Assembly: GCA_963975425.1 (NCBI GenBank)
Contig: CAXBGS010000017.1
Coordinates: forward strand, 1-64,000
DNA: 64,000 nucleotides
Source: CAXBGS01 sp963975425
Lineage (GTDB): Bacteria; Planctomycetota; Planctomycetia; Pirellulales; Pirellulaceae
Reading direction: 5' to 3'
Position numbers and translations under genes: made by a program. Under the pieces are notes generated by a model. That model did no database searches. It had not been told where the DNA came from and was given only the letters and a program-made list of their open reading frames with translations. This document shows positions 25,021 through 33,808 of this stretch, piece by piece (position 1 is the first letter of the stretch; every line of letters starts with the position of its first letter).

Positions 25021-26487
25021 ATGCCAATCCGAATTGCCCGCCTTTCGATATGCTTGCTGTTGTCTCTCTCGTTTGCCGGCCTGACCATGGCCCAAGGCAA
25101 TGACAAGAGTGACCCTGCCAAGCCGGCACCGACGAAATCTGATTCGAACAAGCCCGAACCAAAAAAGCCCGAACCAAAAAAGCCCGACTCGAACAAGCCC
25201 GACTCGAACAAGCCCGAACCAAGCAAGCCCGCCGAAAAGAAAGCCGCGCCCGGTGACAAGGCGGCGTCGAAACCTGAATCGATGAAGCCATCCCAGGCCG
25301 AACCCAAACCGGGCACAACCGAGAAAGCGAGCACGACCGACAAGGCGAGCAACGCGCCGGCAATGAAAGATGCCGCAAAGAAGGATTCAGAAAAGAAAGA
25401 TTCGGCCAAGCAGGACTCGCCCTCGGCCGCGAAGGCAAAGCCTGTCGAGATCAGCGGAAAAGGGTTGGTCTTCACTTCGCCGCCCGAAGGCGATCGCAAT
25501 TTTGACTTGATGGGCGAATTCGTTGGCGAGATCACGACCGACGGTAAAGACGGGCAGTTGTTGGGACTGCAAGTTCGCCCGATCGGTGATGACAATTTTC
25601 AAGCGGTGTCGTTCTTGGGCGGATTGCCGGGCGAAGAGAAACACAACCGAGATGGAACCAAACTGCTCGGTCGCCGCTCGGGAAACTTTCTTGTGCTCTC
25701 GGGCGGTCCATGGGCCGTGTTCGTTGAGCCTGAGCATTGCACGCTGATCGACAGCAACGGCACACAACTGGGGCGACTAAAGCGCGTGCGTCGCGAGAGT
25801 CCCACGCTGGGAGCAAAGCCGCCCAAAGATGCGATCGTGTTGTTTGACGGAACGCACATCGATCATTTCACCAACGGTCAAATGACGGACGACGGTTTGT
25901 TGATCGAAGGCGCGGATTTGAAACCGATGTTCCAGGATTTTGATCTGCACCTCGAGTTTCGCCTGCCGTATATGCCGCAAGCCGACGGACAGAAACGTGG
26001 TAACAGCGGTGTCTATTTGCAGAGCCGTTACGAGTGCCAAGTCCTCGACTCATTCGCTCAGGATCGTCTGATCAATGGCTGTGGTGCGATTTACACATTT
26101 CGTAAACCAGAATTGAACATGTGTTTTCCGCCGCTGGTTTGGCAGACCTACGACATTCGCTTTACCGCGCCGCGCTGGGCTTCCGACGGATCAAAAATTC
26201 GTAACGCGCACATCACGTCTTGGCTGAACGGCGTCAAGGTTCAAGACGACGTCGAAGTGCCCAATAAAACGGGACATGGGCAAGAGGAAGAACCGTTACT
26301 ATTGCCGACAAAGCTTCAAAATCACAAAGACCCTGTTCGCTTTCGCAACGTTTGGTTGATCGACCGCGGTCTGCTGACTTCGGATTTCCCGATCAAAGCG
26401 ATGAAGGTGCAAACGTCGTCGCCGGAGCAAACGACGCCACCGAAGGCAGACAAGCCAGACGCAGCGAAACAAGCGAAATCAAACTAG
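25021..26487 (+). CDS. Secreted DUF1080-domain protein with KP-rich linker
   Basis: A 488-residue protein with a signal peptide (IARLSICLLLSLSFAGLTMA) and a low-complexity region rich in K, P, S and D (about 26-145). The C-terminal domain starts near residue 265 (DAIVLFDGTHIDHFTNGQMT) and includes SGVYLQSRYECQVLDSF, GAIYTFRKPELNMCF and WQTYDIRFTAPRW. This is the 3-keto-disaccharide hydrolase family (PF06439), a concanavalin-like fold that cleaves or binds oxidised glycans. ATG 25021 starts the signal peptide; the in-frame stretch from 24913 is excluded. The linker holds 15-bp repeats at 25147-25236. It probably acts with the neighbouring sulfatases on extracellular polysaccharide. Confidence 0.88.
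   Translation: MPIRIARLSICLLLSLSFAGLTMAQGNDKSDPAKPAPTKSDSNKPEPKKPEPKKPDSNKPDSNKPEPSKPAEKKAAPGDKAASKPESMKPSQAEPKPGTTEKASTTDKASNAPAMKDAAKKDSEKKDSAKQDSPSAAKAKPVEISGKGLVFTSPPEGDRNFDLMGEFVGEITTDGKDGQLLGLQVRPIGDDNFQAVSFLGGLPGEEKHNRDGTKLLGRRSGNFLVLSGGPWAVFVEPEHCTLIDSNGTQLGRLKRVRRESPTLGAKPPKDAIVLFDGTHIDHFTNGQMTDDGLLIEGADLKPMFQDFDLHLEFRLPYMPQADGQKRGNSGVYLQSRYECQVLDSFAQDRLINGCGAIYTFRKPELNMCFPPLVWQTYDIRFTAPRWASDGSKIRNAHITSWLNGVKVQDDVEVPNKTGHGQEEEPLLLPTKLQNHKDPVRFRNVWLIDRGLLTSDFPIKAMKVQTSSPEQTTPPKADKPDAAKQAKSN
25147..25236 (+). repeat. In-frame 15-bp tandem repeat, six units
   Basis: Six 15-bp units of the type AACAAGCCCGAACCA or AAAAAGCCCGACTCG encode NKPEP, KKPEP, KKPDS, NKPDS, NKPEP and SKPAE, in the linker of the DUF1080 protein. 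Confidence 0.9.
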
Positions 26488-26652
26488 ACCGCTTGTTCGC
26501 CTGCAGAGCAATCTCAATGTGATCGGTTGGTTCCCGAGGAGATTGCAGCGAATGACCGCGCCGACGCTCGTTCGGGCAACGACCCACCTGCGGTACTTTC
26601 GCTGATAAAGATCGTGGATGTTTCCCCGTTGAAATGATGGGCTTGCCGTGCG

Positions 26653-26700
26653 TGATTTTATGGGCTGGCCTATGGGTGATTTTATGGGCTGGCCCATGGG
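26653..26700. repeat. 24-bp direct repeat at a sulfatase 3' end
   Basis: TGATTTTATGGGCTGGCC + TATGGG (26653-26676) is repeated with one change (CATGGG) at 26677-26700. The stop codon of the sulfatase on the minus strand (26682-26684) is inside the second unit. It lies between convergent genes. Confidence 0.9.
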
Positions 26701-28613
26701 TGAAACGGCGAGACGGGCGTCGACAAGTCGGTCGCTTTCTCAAAACGATCGTCTTCGAAAACGACCACGCGGTCGATCTTTAGATTCAACGTTCGCGGCG
26801 CGATCAAAATATCGTTGCGTTTTTCCGTCAACACGAATCTAGGCGACACGCTGCGGTTGGTGGCCGGATCGACCAAGTCACTGGTCCAGTGCCATCGTCC
26901 CGGTTCGAGATCGGCTGGCAGGCGACCGATCAACCAATTGCCCTGCCCGACCCGTACCCAGAATTCGCGTTCCTGTTGATCGGAAACGTGGTCCGATCGG
27001 CATCGAAAAGCGATGTTCCAGGGACCGGCAGTGCCAATGTTGACATGGATCGGAGTAACGCCTTTTTCCGGGGCTTCGGGTTGGTCTCGAACCGATCTTA
27101 AGTATCCGGTTCCACTGTAACCGGATAGGTTCGTTTCACTTCGCCAGGATTCATCACGCGGTGTCGGTGTCATCTCGGCTTCGATCACCGCGTATCCGCC
27201 CATGTCGTGAAATTCATTGTTCGCGATCGGGTCGGTCGGATTCGGCCGCGGCATCTCGTCAGGGTCAAACATGCGATACGGTTTCATCGAATCAAGCACG
27301 CCTTGCAAGTGAATTCTGGCTTCGCGCGACTCATCGGTATCGTCCGTGATATAGATCGGCGATTCTTCAAAGGGATCGTCCCGAGTGCAATAGAGGCGTC
27401 CGTCTTGGTGCAGCTTGTAGTGCTGGTCGCGGGCCAAGCGGATCAGATAAAAGCGATCTTTGTCCCATCCCGGTCGCGGATCTTGATGCACGTACACCCA
27501 CTGTCGCTGGGACGGGCCATCGCCACCGATCACGTCGTTAAAACTGATGCCGTCGATGGGTTCGTGAATTTGGTCAGTGGCCCCGGCAACCTCGAGAATG
27601 GTCGGCAGAAAATCGACCGAGTCGATCAGGTCGTTAGAGACGACTCCAGTCGGCGTGACGCCTTTCCAGTTGGCGATCATCGGAACGCGGATACCCAGAT
27701 CGGTGCCGAGTCCCTTTTCGCCTCGGACGCGTCGTTGGCCCATCTGGGATGCGACGCGTGCGTTAGTTCCGTTGTCGCTGTAGAAAAGAATCAATGTGTT
27801 TTCGCGAAGTCCGAGTTCTTCCACTTGGCGCACCACACGACCGACCAGCTTGTCGGTGTATTCGATCATATCGGCGGCAAACGGCGTCTCGTCGCTGTGC
27901 CGTCGCGCGGGATCGTCCCACTCGGGACTGTCGGGCGTCGGCACCATCGGGTTGTGCGGCAACGCCATCGGGTAATACACAAAAAACGGTTCGTCGCGAT
28001 GTCGACGCATAAAGTCGCCGATGAATTCGACCCACAAATCGGGGCCGTATTTTCCAAGCGTGTCACGTCGCAGCGTTCCATTTTCATCAATCACAGGGTC
28101 GGCATAACGTGAACCTTTGTCCTCGGTGTGGCCGGTATGCCAGAGCGAGTACTCGTGAAAACCGGCATCGCCGGCCAGCATACCCGTGCTTCGCCTCAAC
28201 GCCGCGCCGGGGTAGTCCGGTGGATCATAAGAGTGCATTTGCCACTTGCCGGCGATACACGTCTTGTAACCGGCTCGCTGCATCATGTGGCCAAAGGTAT
28301 CGGCGGCGGGGTCCAGGATTCCAAATGATTTCCAGTTTCGGTTGTTGTACTTTCCCGTCATCAACTGCACGCGAGTGTTCGTGCACAGCGGCATGGCATA
28401 GGCGTGGTCGAACCGAATCCCTTGTGCCGCCAAGCGATCAATGTTCGGCGTTCGATAGGACGTGCCGCCGTAGCATCCAACCGTTTCGTAGCCCAAGTCA
28501 TCCGCAAGAATCAGCACGATGTTGGGTCGGCGTGTCTTTGCAGATTCGGCCGACCAAGCGGTCGGAACGGTCAGGATCGTCAAAGCGGCGATGGCGGCGG
28601 TTCGGATCATCAA
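26682..28613 (-). CDS. Secreted sulfatase with CTNTR motif and C-terminal beta-domain
   Basis: A 643-residue S1-type sulfatase with a signal peptide (MIRTAAIAALTILTVPTAWS). Metal ligands are in NIVLILADDLGYETVGCYGG and ILFYSDNGTN; CIAGKWQMHS is also present. The maturation motif is MPLCTNTRVQLMTGKY (Cys77): Asn79 replaces the usual proline of CxPxR, a rare variant that may affect formylglycine formation. From about residue 470 there is an extra domain (YAVIEAEMTPTPRDESW, GYSGTGYLRS, GPWNIAFRCRSD, DRVVVFEDDRFE) resembling CBM6-like carbohydrate-binding folds. The start at 28613 may instead be the second Met. It is divergent from the TadE cluster. Confidence 0.88.
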   Translation of the reverse strand: MMIRTAAIAALTILTVPTAWSAESAKTRRPNIVLILADDLGYETVGCYGGTSYRTPNIDRLAAQGIRFDHAYAMPLCTNTRVQLMTGKYNNRNWKSFGILDPAADTFGHMMQRAGYKTCIAGKWQMHSYDPPDYPGAALRRSTGMLAGDAGFHEYSLWHTGHTEDKGSRYADPVIDENGTLRRDTLGKYGPDLWVEFIGDFMRRHRDEPFFVYYPMALPHNPMVPTPDSPEWDDPARRHSDETPFAADMIEYTDKLVGRVVRQVEELGLRENTLILFYSDNGTNARVASQMGQRRVRGEKGLGTDLGIRVPMIANWKGVTPTGVVSNDLIDSVDFLPTILEVAGATDQIHEPIDGISFNDVIGGDGPSQRQWVYVHQDPRPGWDKDRFYLIRLARDQHYKLHQDGRLYCTRDDPFEESPIYITDDTDESREARIHLQGVLDSMKPYRMFDPDEMPRPNPTDPIANNEFHDMGGYAVIEAEMTPTPRDESWRSETNLSGYSGTGYLRSVRDQPEAPEKGVTPIHVNIGTAGPWNIAFRCRSDHVSDQQEREFWVRVGQGNWLIGRLPADLEPGRWHWTSDLVDPATNRSVSPRFVLTEKRNDILIAPRTLNLKIDRVVVFEDDRFEKATDLSTPVSPFHPWASP

Positions 28614-28918
28614 ACTCTCGTAAAACGGTTTCGGGCAGCTTCTTTGCTTTTGATTGTAACCTCGCTCGGGTCGTCGGCGGGCGGGTGGGGAATTTGCCGG
28701 TGGTGTGTGTTGTGCCGATGGGGTGCCCGGATGCGAAATCGCAACATCCGTTGCGAATCATGAAAATTCTTCGAGACGATGCGGCAGACCGATATTGCCT
28801 TGCCCTTTTTGGTCCCGCAGCCGTCTCAATCGCTAACCGTGTTGTACGTTCCCAGTAAGACGTAATCCGTCACTTCCAAACAATCCGTTCTCGACCGTTC
28901 ACATTTTTAGGCTGTTCG
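28614..28918. other. Divergent intergenic region
   Basis: 305 bp separating the sulfatase (minus) and the membrane-protein/TadE cluster (plus). No gene is supported. Promoters for both directions are expected, but no clear pair of hexamers was found by eye. Confidence 0.4.
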
Positions 28919-29362
28919 ATGGCTACGACGACAACCAAACGCCGCAAGGCGCTCGTTGATCCCGAAGTTCAAGGTGGCGTTCTTCGCAAGATCGCGATCC
29001 ACTGGATTTTGTTTTTCATCTGCAACACCATTGCATTGATGATATGGATTCGATTGTTCGAACAGCCCGATGCAGATTGGGGACAGACCTTTGCCGACAC
29101 GGCGCGACGGTTCCTGCCCTTCTTTATTATCACGATGGCACTGATTCCAGCCTTTGTCTGGGACACGTTGAAATTGACCAATCGATTTGCCGGTCCGATC
29201 ATGCGTCTGCGATCATCGCTGGCCGAAGCGAGCGAGGGGCGTGCGGTCACACCACTGCATTTCCGCACCAACGATTACTGGCAAGAGATTGCTCAGAACT
29301 TCAACACGTTGGTCGCCCGCTGTCACCCGAATCCGTCCGAGTCCAGCGAAGAAGACGCATAG
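28919..29362 (+). CDS. Two-helix membrane protein with HAMP-like C-terminus
   Basis: A 147-residue protein with an N-terminal basic segment (TTTKRRKALVDPEVQGGVL) and two membrane helices (IHWILFFICNTIALMIWI and FLPFFIITMALIPAFVWDTL). A cytoplasmic tail follows that reads like a HAMP or signalling linker (TNRFAGPIMRLRSSLAEASEG, FRTNDYWQEIAQNFNTLVAR). The family is not recognised beyond that. Only 55 bp separate it from the TadE gene, so it may be the first gene of the same operon. A role in membrane sensing or pilus anchoring is guesswork. Confidence 0.75.
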   Translation: MATTTTKRRKALVDPEVQGGVLRKIAIHWILFFICNTIALMIWIRLFEQPDADWGQTFADTARRFLPFFIITMALIPAFVWDTLKLTNRFAGPIMRLRSSLAEASEGRAVTPLHFRTNDYWQEIAQNFNTLVARCHPNPSESSEEDA

Positions 29363-29417
29363 CGTCATCGCCGCCGTTTTCGCGACCGCAATTTTCACAC
29401 GTCAAGAAGTATTCGTG

Positions 29418-29849
29418 ATGAGTAGATTCGCCACCCTTCGCCGAACTCGAACATCGAGACCCAACGGATCGAAACGACGCGGCGTTGCCGCCGTCGAATT
29501 CGCTGTTTGTCTGCCTGTCATCGTCCTGCTGGTGATGGGATCGATCGAAGCGTCCAGCTTTATCTTCCTTAAACAATCGCTCGGGGTGGCCGCCTACGAA
29601 GGTGCTCGCGAGGCGATTCGCAGCGCATCGGTCAGCGCAGACGCCGACGCACGAGCCCGGGCCATTCTGACCGCACGTCAGGTGCAGGGTTTTCAAATCA
29701 CGTTTCCGGGAAATGACCCGACAACCGCACAACGGGGTGACGAAATCATTGTTCAGGTCACGGCGCCCACCGCAATCAACAGTCCGCTTGCCGGACAGTT
29801 CGTGGCCGATCGTTTGCTTACCTCTCGCGTCACTATGGTGAAAGAATGA
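29418..29849 (+). CDS. TadE-like pilus-assembly protein (first copy)
   Basis: 143 residues with the TadE pattern: a basic N-terminus, then RRGVAAVEFAVCLPVIVLLV, in which a glutamate follows the first residues of the single membrane helix, and a small extracytoplasmic domain (YEGAREAIRSASVSADADAR). TadE proteins are pseudopilins of tight-adherence (Flp) pilus systems. ATG 29418 is preferred; the upstream frame to 29187 overlaps the previous gene. It overlaps the VWA gene by 4 bp (ATGA), so the two are translationally coupled. No Tad ATPase, secretin or prepilin peptidase is in the window. Confidence 0.85.
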   Translation: MSRFATLRRTRTSRPNGSKRRGVAAVEFAVCLPVIVLLVMGSIEASSFIFLKQSLGVAAYEGAREAIRSASVSADADARARAILTARQVQGFQITFPGNDPTTAQRGDEIIVQVTAPTAINSPLAGQFVADRLLTSRVTMVKE

Positions 29850-30919
29850 CACGTATTCAGAAGAATCCATGCTCGGCCGGATCTTGCCGGTCTGCCGGCG
29901 CCGCGTCGCGTCAAGCCGCGCGGCGACGTGGAGCCATGCTGATTCTGATCGTCGTGATGTTGATCGGATTCATGGCGACGGTTGCTTTTTCCATCGACGT
30001 CGCGCACATGCAATTGGCGCGAACAGAACTGCGCAGCGCCACCGATGCCGCATCCAAAGCGGCGGCACTGGAACTTTCACGGACACAGAGTCGCGACCAA
30101 GCCATCGCCCGGGGACAACAAATCGCCGCTCTCAATCTGGTCGACGGCACACCGTTGCAGTTGGGGCCAAGTGATTTTCAGTTTGGACGCAGCGAAGAAC
30201 AGCCCAACGGTCGTTTTCAATTCAGCAGCGCTGGAAACCCAACCAATAGCGTTCAAGTGAACGGGCGACGAACGCAGGCATCGCTATCGGGCCCTGTGCC
30301 CCATTTTTTCGGAAACATTTTTGGTGTCGATTTCTTTGAACCAGAAATCAACGCGACCGCCACCTATATCGAGCGCGACGTGGTGCTGGTTGTCGACCGC
30401 AGCGGTTCGATGCAAGGACAAAAGATCGCCGATCTGCGATCCGCGATTAACATCTTTGTTTCGACTTTAAACGCGACGCCGGTCGATGAACGCGTCGGAC
30501 TCGCCTCGTACAACGATCGTGCAAGTCAAGATGTGCCACTGACGGCGAATCTGGGATTGATCTCGACGGCAATGAACACGATGCGTGTGGGTGGATTCAC
30601 GAGTATCAGTCGCGGTATGCAAGCTGGCCAAGTGATCATGAATAACGGTCGTAGCGCTGATTTCGTTGAACGCACCATGATCGTGATGACTGACGGTCGG
30701 CATAACCGCGGTCCTGAACCACGAACCGTCGCACAATCACTTGCCAGTGACGGCGTCCAAATTCATACCATCACCTTTGGTGGCAACGCCGACTTGGCAC
30801 GCATGAGAGAGGTCGCTCAGATCGGAGGCGGGCGACATTTTCACGCTCTGACCGGCGACCAGTTGCGTGACATTTATCGCGAAATTGCGTTGAGTCTTAG
30901 TACGGTGATGACGGAGTAA
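29846..30919 (+). CDS. TadG-like protein with von Willebrand factor A domain
   Basis: A 357-residue protein. The N-terminal part has a TadE/TadG-type helix (AMLILIVVMLIGFMATVAFS) and a Flp-like segment (DVAHMQLARTELRSATDAASKAA). The C-terminal part is a VWA domain with a MIDAS site, DRSGS in DVVLVVDRSGSMQGQK, and T and D ligands in GFTSISRGMQ and MIVMTDGRHN. It probably sits at the cell surface, binding protein or metal as part of a pilus-like structure. It is coupled to the TadE gene by a 4-bp overlap and followed 4 bp later by another TadE gene. Confidence 0.87.
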   Translation: MTRIQKNPCSAGSCRSAGAASRQAARRRGAMLILIVVMLIGFMATVAFSIDVAHMQLARTELRSATDAASKAAALELSRTQSRDQAIARGQQIAALNLVDGTPLQLGPSDFQFGRSEEQPNGRFQFSSAGNPTNSVQVNGRRTQASLSGPVPHFFGNIFGVDFFEPEINATATYIERDVVLVVDRSGSMQGQKIADLRSAINIFVSTLNATPVDERVGLASYNDRASQDVPLTANLGLISTAMNTMRVGGFTSISRGMQAGQVIMNNGRSADFVERTMIVMTDGRHNRGPEPRTVAQSLASDGVQIHTITFGGNADLARMREVAQIGGGRHFHALTGDQLRDIYREIALSLSTVMTE

Positions 30920-30923
30920 TCTG

Positions 30924-31448
30924 ATGAACGACATCGAGACGATGGCCGTCAAATCCTTTCCCGATCGAGCCGATCATGTTCGATCCTTATCTGGAAACGT
31001 AACCATGAACGCTACTCGCGCTTCGATCCGACGCCGAACCGTCTGCAAGGCGAAATCCGCGCATCGTCGAACGGGTGCCACGATGATTGAGTTTGCCGTT
31101 GTCGCGCCGTTGTTGTTCCTGTTTTTCTTTGCCGCATTCGAGTTTTGCCGAGTTGCCATGATTCGGCATACCGCCGACAACGCGGTGTACGAAGCTGCCC
31201 GCGTTGCGATCATTCCTGGCGCGACCGCCGATGAAGCACGCAATCAAGCCGCACAAGTTCTGAACACATTGGGTTTGACGAACGTCAATATCGCCGTCAC
31301 GCCGGCGGTGATTCGCCGCGACACGAACGAAGTTACCATCAGCGTCCAGGTGCCGCTGGACGGAAACAGCTTCGTTCCGAATCAGTTTTTTGGTGGCAAG
31401 TCGGTGCAGAGACAATTGACGATGCAGCGAGAAGGAGCCCGCAGCTAG
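30924..31448 (+). CDS. TadE-like pilus-assembly protein (second copy)
   Basis: A 174-residue TadE-like protein with a long basic leader (about 50 residues), then RRTGATMIEFAVVAPLLFLF with the conserved glutamate near the start of the helix, then FEFCRVAMIRHTADNAVYEAARVAIIPGAT. The extracytoplasmic part ends in QREGARS. ATG 30924 follows the VWA gene stop by 4 bp, so the three genes form one operon. An internal ATG (MNATRAS) would give a shorter leader and cannot be excluded. The pair of TadE proteins plus a VWA protein is a compact set for a minor pilus or surface structure. Confidence 0.85.
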   Translation: MNDIETMAVKSFPDRADHVRSLSGNVTMNATRASIRRRTVCKAKSAHRRTGATMIEFAVVAPLLFLFFFAAFEFCRVAMIRHTADNAVYEAARVAIIPGATADEARNQAAQVLNTLGLTNVNIAVTPAVIRRDTNEVTISVQVPLDGNSFVPNQFFGGKSVQRQLTMQREGARS

Positions 31449-31473
31449 CCAAAATCGATGACGGCCAAGCAGA

Positions 31474-31815
31474 TTATTGGCGATGGCCCGCAGCGGTCTG
31501 AGCAAGAACCCAGTCGCAATACCCGGTCGCCGCATCACTGACGCTGATGAATAGAATCTGCGGCTCGTCGTATGAATGGATTTCGGCGAGCGCTCGTTTC
31601 AACGCTGAAACCAGATCTGCGGCTGTCTTGATGACCAAGCGGTATTCATCATCAGCGTGCCGCTGGCCCCGCCAAACATAATGGCTTTGAATGGGCCCCT
31701 CGATTTGCACACAAGCCGCCAGCGAACGGTCCAGCAATGTAGCGGCGATTGCCTCGGCATCATCTCGAGACGCGACGGTCGAGACGCAAATCATCAGATT
31801 CTTGGTTTCGTTCAT
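31474..31815 (-). CDS. cutA: Divalent-cation tolerance protein CutA
   Basis: A 113-residue protein with the CutA1 signatures: ICVSTVASRDDAEAIAATLL, the ACVQI strand, HYVWRGQRHADDEYRLVIKT (usual WxGxxxxxxE pattern) and HSYDEPQILFISV, plus the terminal GYCDWVL. CutA forms a stable trimer, binds copper and is linked to metal tolerance in some bacteria, with unclear function in others. ATG 31815 is chosen over an earlier Met, since the family starts just before the first beta-strand. It is convergent with the TadE operon and divergent from the HlyD-type gene. Confidence 0.9.
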   Translation of the reverse strand: MNETKNLMICVSTVASRDDAEAIAATLLDRSLAACVQIEGPIQSHYVWRGQRHADDEYRLVIKTAADLVSALKRALAEIHSYDEPQILFISVSDAATGYCDWVLAQTAAGHRQ

Positions 31816-31919
31816 CAATCCGCCACACTTCAAGCGAAAAAAACGTCTTCGACCTCACGCCGAATGATTACTATTAGCTGGCGGTGCAGCATCGTCAATC
31901 ATGAATCATCGAGCTAGCT

Positions 31920-32846
31920 ATGCGGACTTACATCACGATCCTCGCCCTCGTCGCGTTGCACGGCTGGACTGCGACTGCGGCCGAAACTGATTTAGGAATC
32001 ACTGATGCGGAAATTACTGATCCGGAAATCACTGATCTGAAAGTCAACGGGGCACAGGTCTCACTGATCCAAAATACCTTTGTCGCATCGCCGATTGCAG
32101 GTGTCGTTTCGCAGGTCAACGTCGTCGAAGGCGTGCGGGTCCAATCCGGGGTGTGCATGGTTCAATTGGACGATCAACACGCGCGCACCGAGGTCGCTGC
32201 CGCGCGCGCCAAGCTGCAGGCCGCTCAGTTGGAAAGCAGTAACGATATTGATCAACGTTTTGCCGAGCGAACGCTGGAAGTCCGCCGGCAAGAATTGCAG
32301 GCCAGTTTGCAAGCCAATCAGCGTTACGCAGGCGCCATCAGTGACACCGAAATCGAAAGACTGAAACTTGTGGTCGATCAGTCACAGCTGGCCATCGAAC
32401 AAGCGAAGCATGAATTGGCGGTCGCCCGAGCAAGGGCCGGTGAACAGCAGGCAGCACTCGAAATCGCCCAGGCGATGCTGGACAAACACGCGATCAAGAC
32501 GACCGTCGACGGCATCGTGGCGGAAGTTGCGATTGAGCCGGGCGAATGGGTCGAACCCGGCACTCCGATCGTTCGCGTGATCGCGTTGGATCCGATTCGT
32601 GTGGAATGTTTTGTCGATGGTCGTTCGTATGGGCCCGAGTTGGTCGGCGCGAGGGTAAAGTTCTATCCCGACTTGGGGACAAAGGCAAAAGATTCGTTGC
32701 TGCCGTTGACGGGCGAAGTCGCGTTCGTTTCGCCCGAGGTCCACGCGGTCACATCCCAGGCTAGGCTTTGGGCGACGATTCGCAATCCCAATCATCGCAT
32801 ACGCGCCGGATTACAAGGCCGGCTGGTGATCGAAACCCGCGATTGA
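31920..32846 (+). CDS. HlyD/RND-type periplasmic adaptor protein
   Basis: A 308-residue exported protein with a signal peptide (ITILALVALHGWTATAA). The biotinyl-lipoyl half motif (VASPIAGVVSQVNVVEGVRV) is followed by a long alpha-helical hairpin (residues 85-180) and the second lipoyl half (TVDGIVAEVAIEPGEWVEPG). A beta-barrel end (LTGEVAFVSPEVHAVTSQ) completes the adaptor fold. These proteins bridge an inner-membrane pump and an outer channel. No pump or outer-membrane gene is adjacent. A 15-bp repeat at 31995-32039 (GITDA/EITDP/EITDL) lies just after the signal peptide. Confidence 0.85.
   Translation: MRTYITILALVALHGWTATAAETDLGITDAEITDPEITDLKVNGAQVSLIQNTFVASPIAGVVSQVNVVEGVRVQSGVCMVQLDDQHARTEVAAARAKLQAAQLESSNDIDQRFAERTLEVRRQELQASLQANQRYAGAISDTEIERLKLVVDQSQLAIEQAKHELAVARARAGEQQAALEIAQAMLDKHAIKTTVDGIVAEVAIEPGEWVEPGTPIVRVIALDPIRVECFVDGRSYGPELVGARVKFYPDLGTKAKDSLLPLTGEVAFVSPEVHAVTSQARLWATIRNPNHRIRAGLQGRLVIETRD
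31995..32039 (+). repeat. In-frame 15-bp tandem repeat, three units
   Basis: Three 15-bp units, GGAATCACTGATGCG, GAAATTACTGATCCG and GAAATCACTGATCTG, encode GITDA, EITDP and EITDL after the signal peptide of the HlyD-like protein. Confidence 0.85.
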
Positions 32847-32958
32847 ATCTGATCGCTGGTGCATGATTATCGCGATACTCGTGACCGTGAGAGCGGCTCC
32901 ATTTGCCAATTGGCATGCATCTCATGTTGCGCGGCGCAAAAACATCTCTGCGCATAAA

Positions 32959-32993
32959 AAAGAACGTGCGATTCTGGTGGTCGCACGTTCTTT
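32959..32993. terminator. Bidirectional hairpin terminator
   Basis: A 13-bp perfect stem, AAAGAACGTGCGA and TCGCACGTTCTTT, surrounds the 9-base loop TTCTGGTGG. On the minus strand the stem runs into TTTTTT, giving a strong terminator for the PEP-CTERM gene. The plus strand has a weaker TTT end for the HlyD-type gene. Confidence 0.85.
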
Positions 32994-33040
32994 AAAGTCT
33001 TAAGTCGGTTCGCGTCGAAGGCTTTTCGTTGAACTCTGAC

Positions 33041-33808
33041 TCAGGCCTTGGGGCGTCGGCGTCGGCCGGAAGTACCGAACCCGGCCAAGCAGAATCCTAA
33101 ACCGAATACCGCAAGCGATGTTGGTTCGGGTACAACCGCGGCACCATTCAAGACAAAATTGATTTCGTTGGCGGTGAAATCGATTCCCGGGATAGACTCC
33201 AAGTCGTCGAATAACCAACCGTTGACAATCGTTCGACCACCATTGCCGAGAACGATTCCTGCTTGACCGGCCATGGGGGCAGGTGAAAATCCGCCAAGCG
33301 CCATTCCTCCGCCTATCGCATCAAGTTCGTCGCCGTTGTCAATAAAAGTGGTTCCGGTGAATGTGATAGGCGATGCGACCGCGTTGGGTTGGTTAAAAAT
33401 CGGATGTCCGGGGGCCCAAGCATGCACAGACTGCGGTGAAAAAAAGTCATTCGCCACACTGGCTTCAAAAGCTGTCGCTAGTGCCGGGACTGAATCCAAG
33501 TCCCAATACGACAAAATAGCCTTGCCACCGCCGTTCACGTATCCGATGAGTGATGCGACATTCGGTGCTGAAATAGCATTCGCTGATATATCGACAACCA
33601 CCAAGTCCCAAGGCTGGCTCCCTAGGTCGGTCGCGAAATTCGCATGATCGGTCACCGTGGGAACTTCGCCCAGACTCGTCAACGCCTGTCCGACCACATT
33701 GCCGCCCGTTATTGAATCATCATCGTAGTGAAGGATCGCGGCCGCATCCGCTTTCGGTGCGCAAAGCAATGCGACACAGACCAATAGTGTTCTTATCGTT
33801 CGGTTCAT
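33041..33808 (-). CDS. Secreted PEP-CTERM sorting-domain protein
   Basis: A 255-residue protein with a signal peptide (LLVCVALLCAPKADA). The extracellular domain has a ThuA/GATase-like look (LVVVDISANAISAPNVASL; GGKAILSYWDLDSV). The C-terminal sorting tail is VPEPTSLAVFGLGFCLAG followed by a basic cluster GRRRRPKA. PEP-CTERM proteins are processed and anchored by exosortase. Function beyond surface display is unknown. It ends 47 bp from a strong hairpin terminator and diverges from a sulfatase gene. No exosortase gene is seen here. Confidence 0.88.
   Translation of the reverse strand: MNRTIRTLLVCVALLCAPKADAAAILHYDDDSITGGNVVGQALTSLGEVPTVTDHANFATDLGSQPWDLVVVDISANAISAPNVASLIGYVNGGGKAILSYWDLDSVPALATAFEASVANDFFSPQSVHAWAPGHPIFNQPNAVASPITFTGTTFIDNGDELDAIGGGMALGGFSPAPMAGQAGIVLGNGGRTIVNGWLFDDLESIPGIDFTANEINFVLNGAAVVPEPTSLAVFGLGFCLAGFGTSGRRRRPKA

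Noticed and set aside
27207..28112. 301-residue plus-strand ORF opposite a sulfatase
   Set aside because: It lies wholly antisense to conserved sulfatase sequence and has no domain signature.
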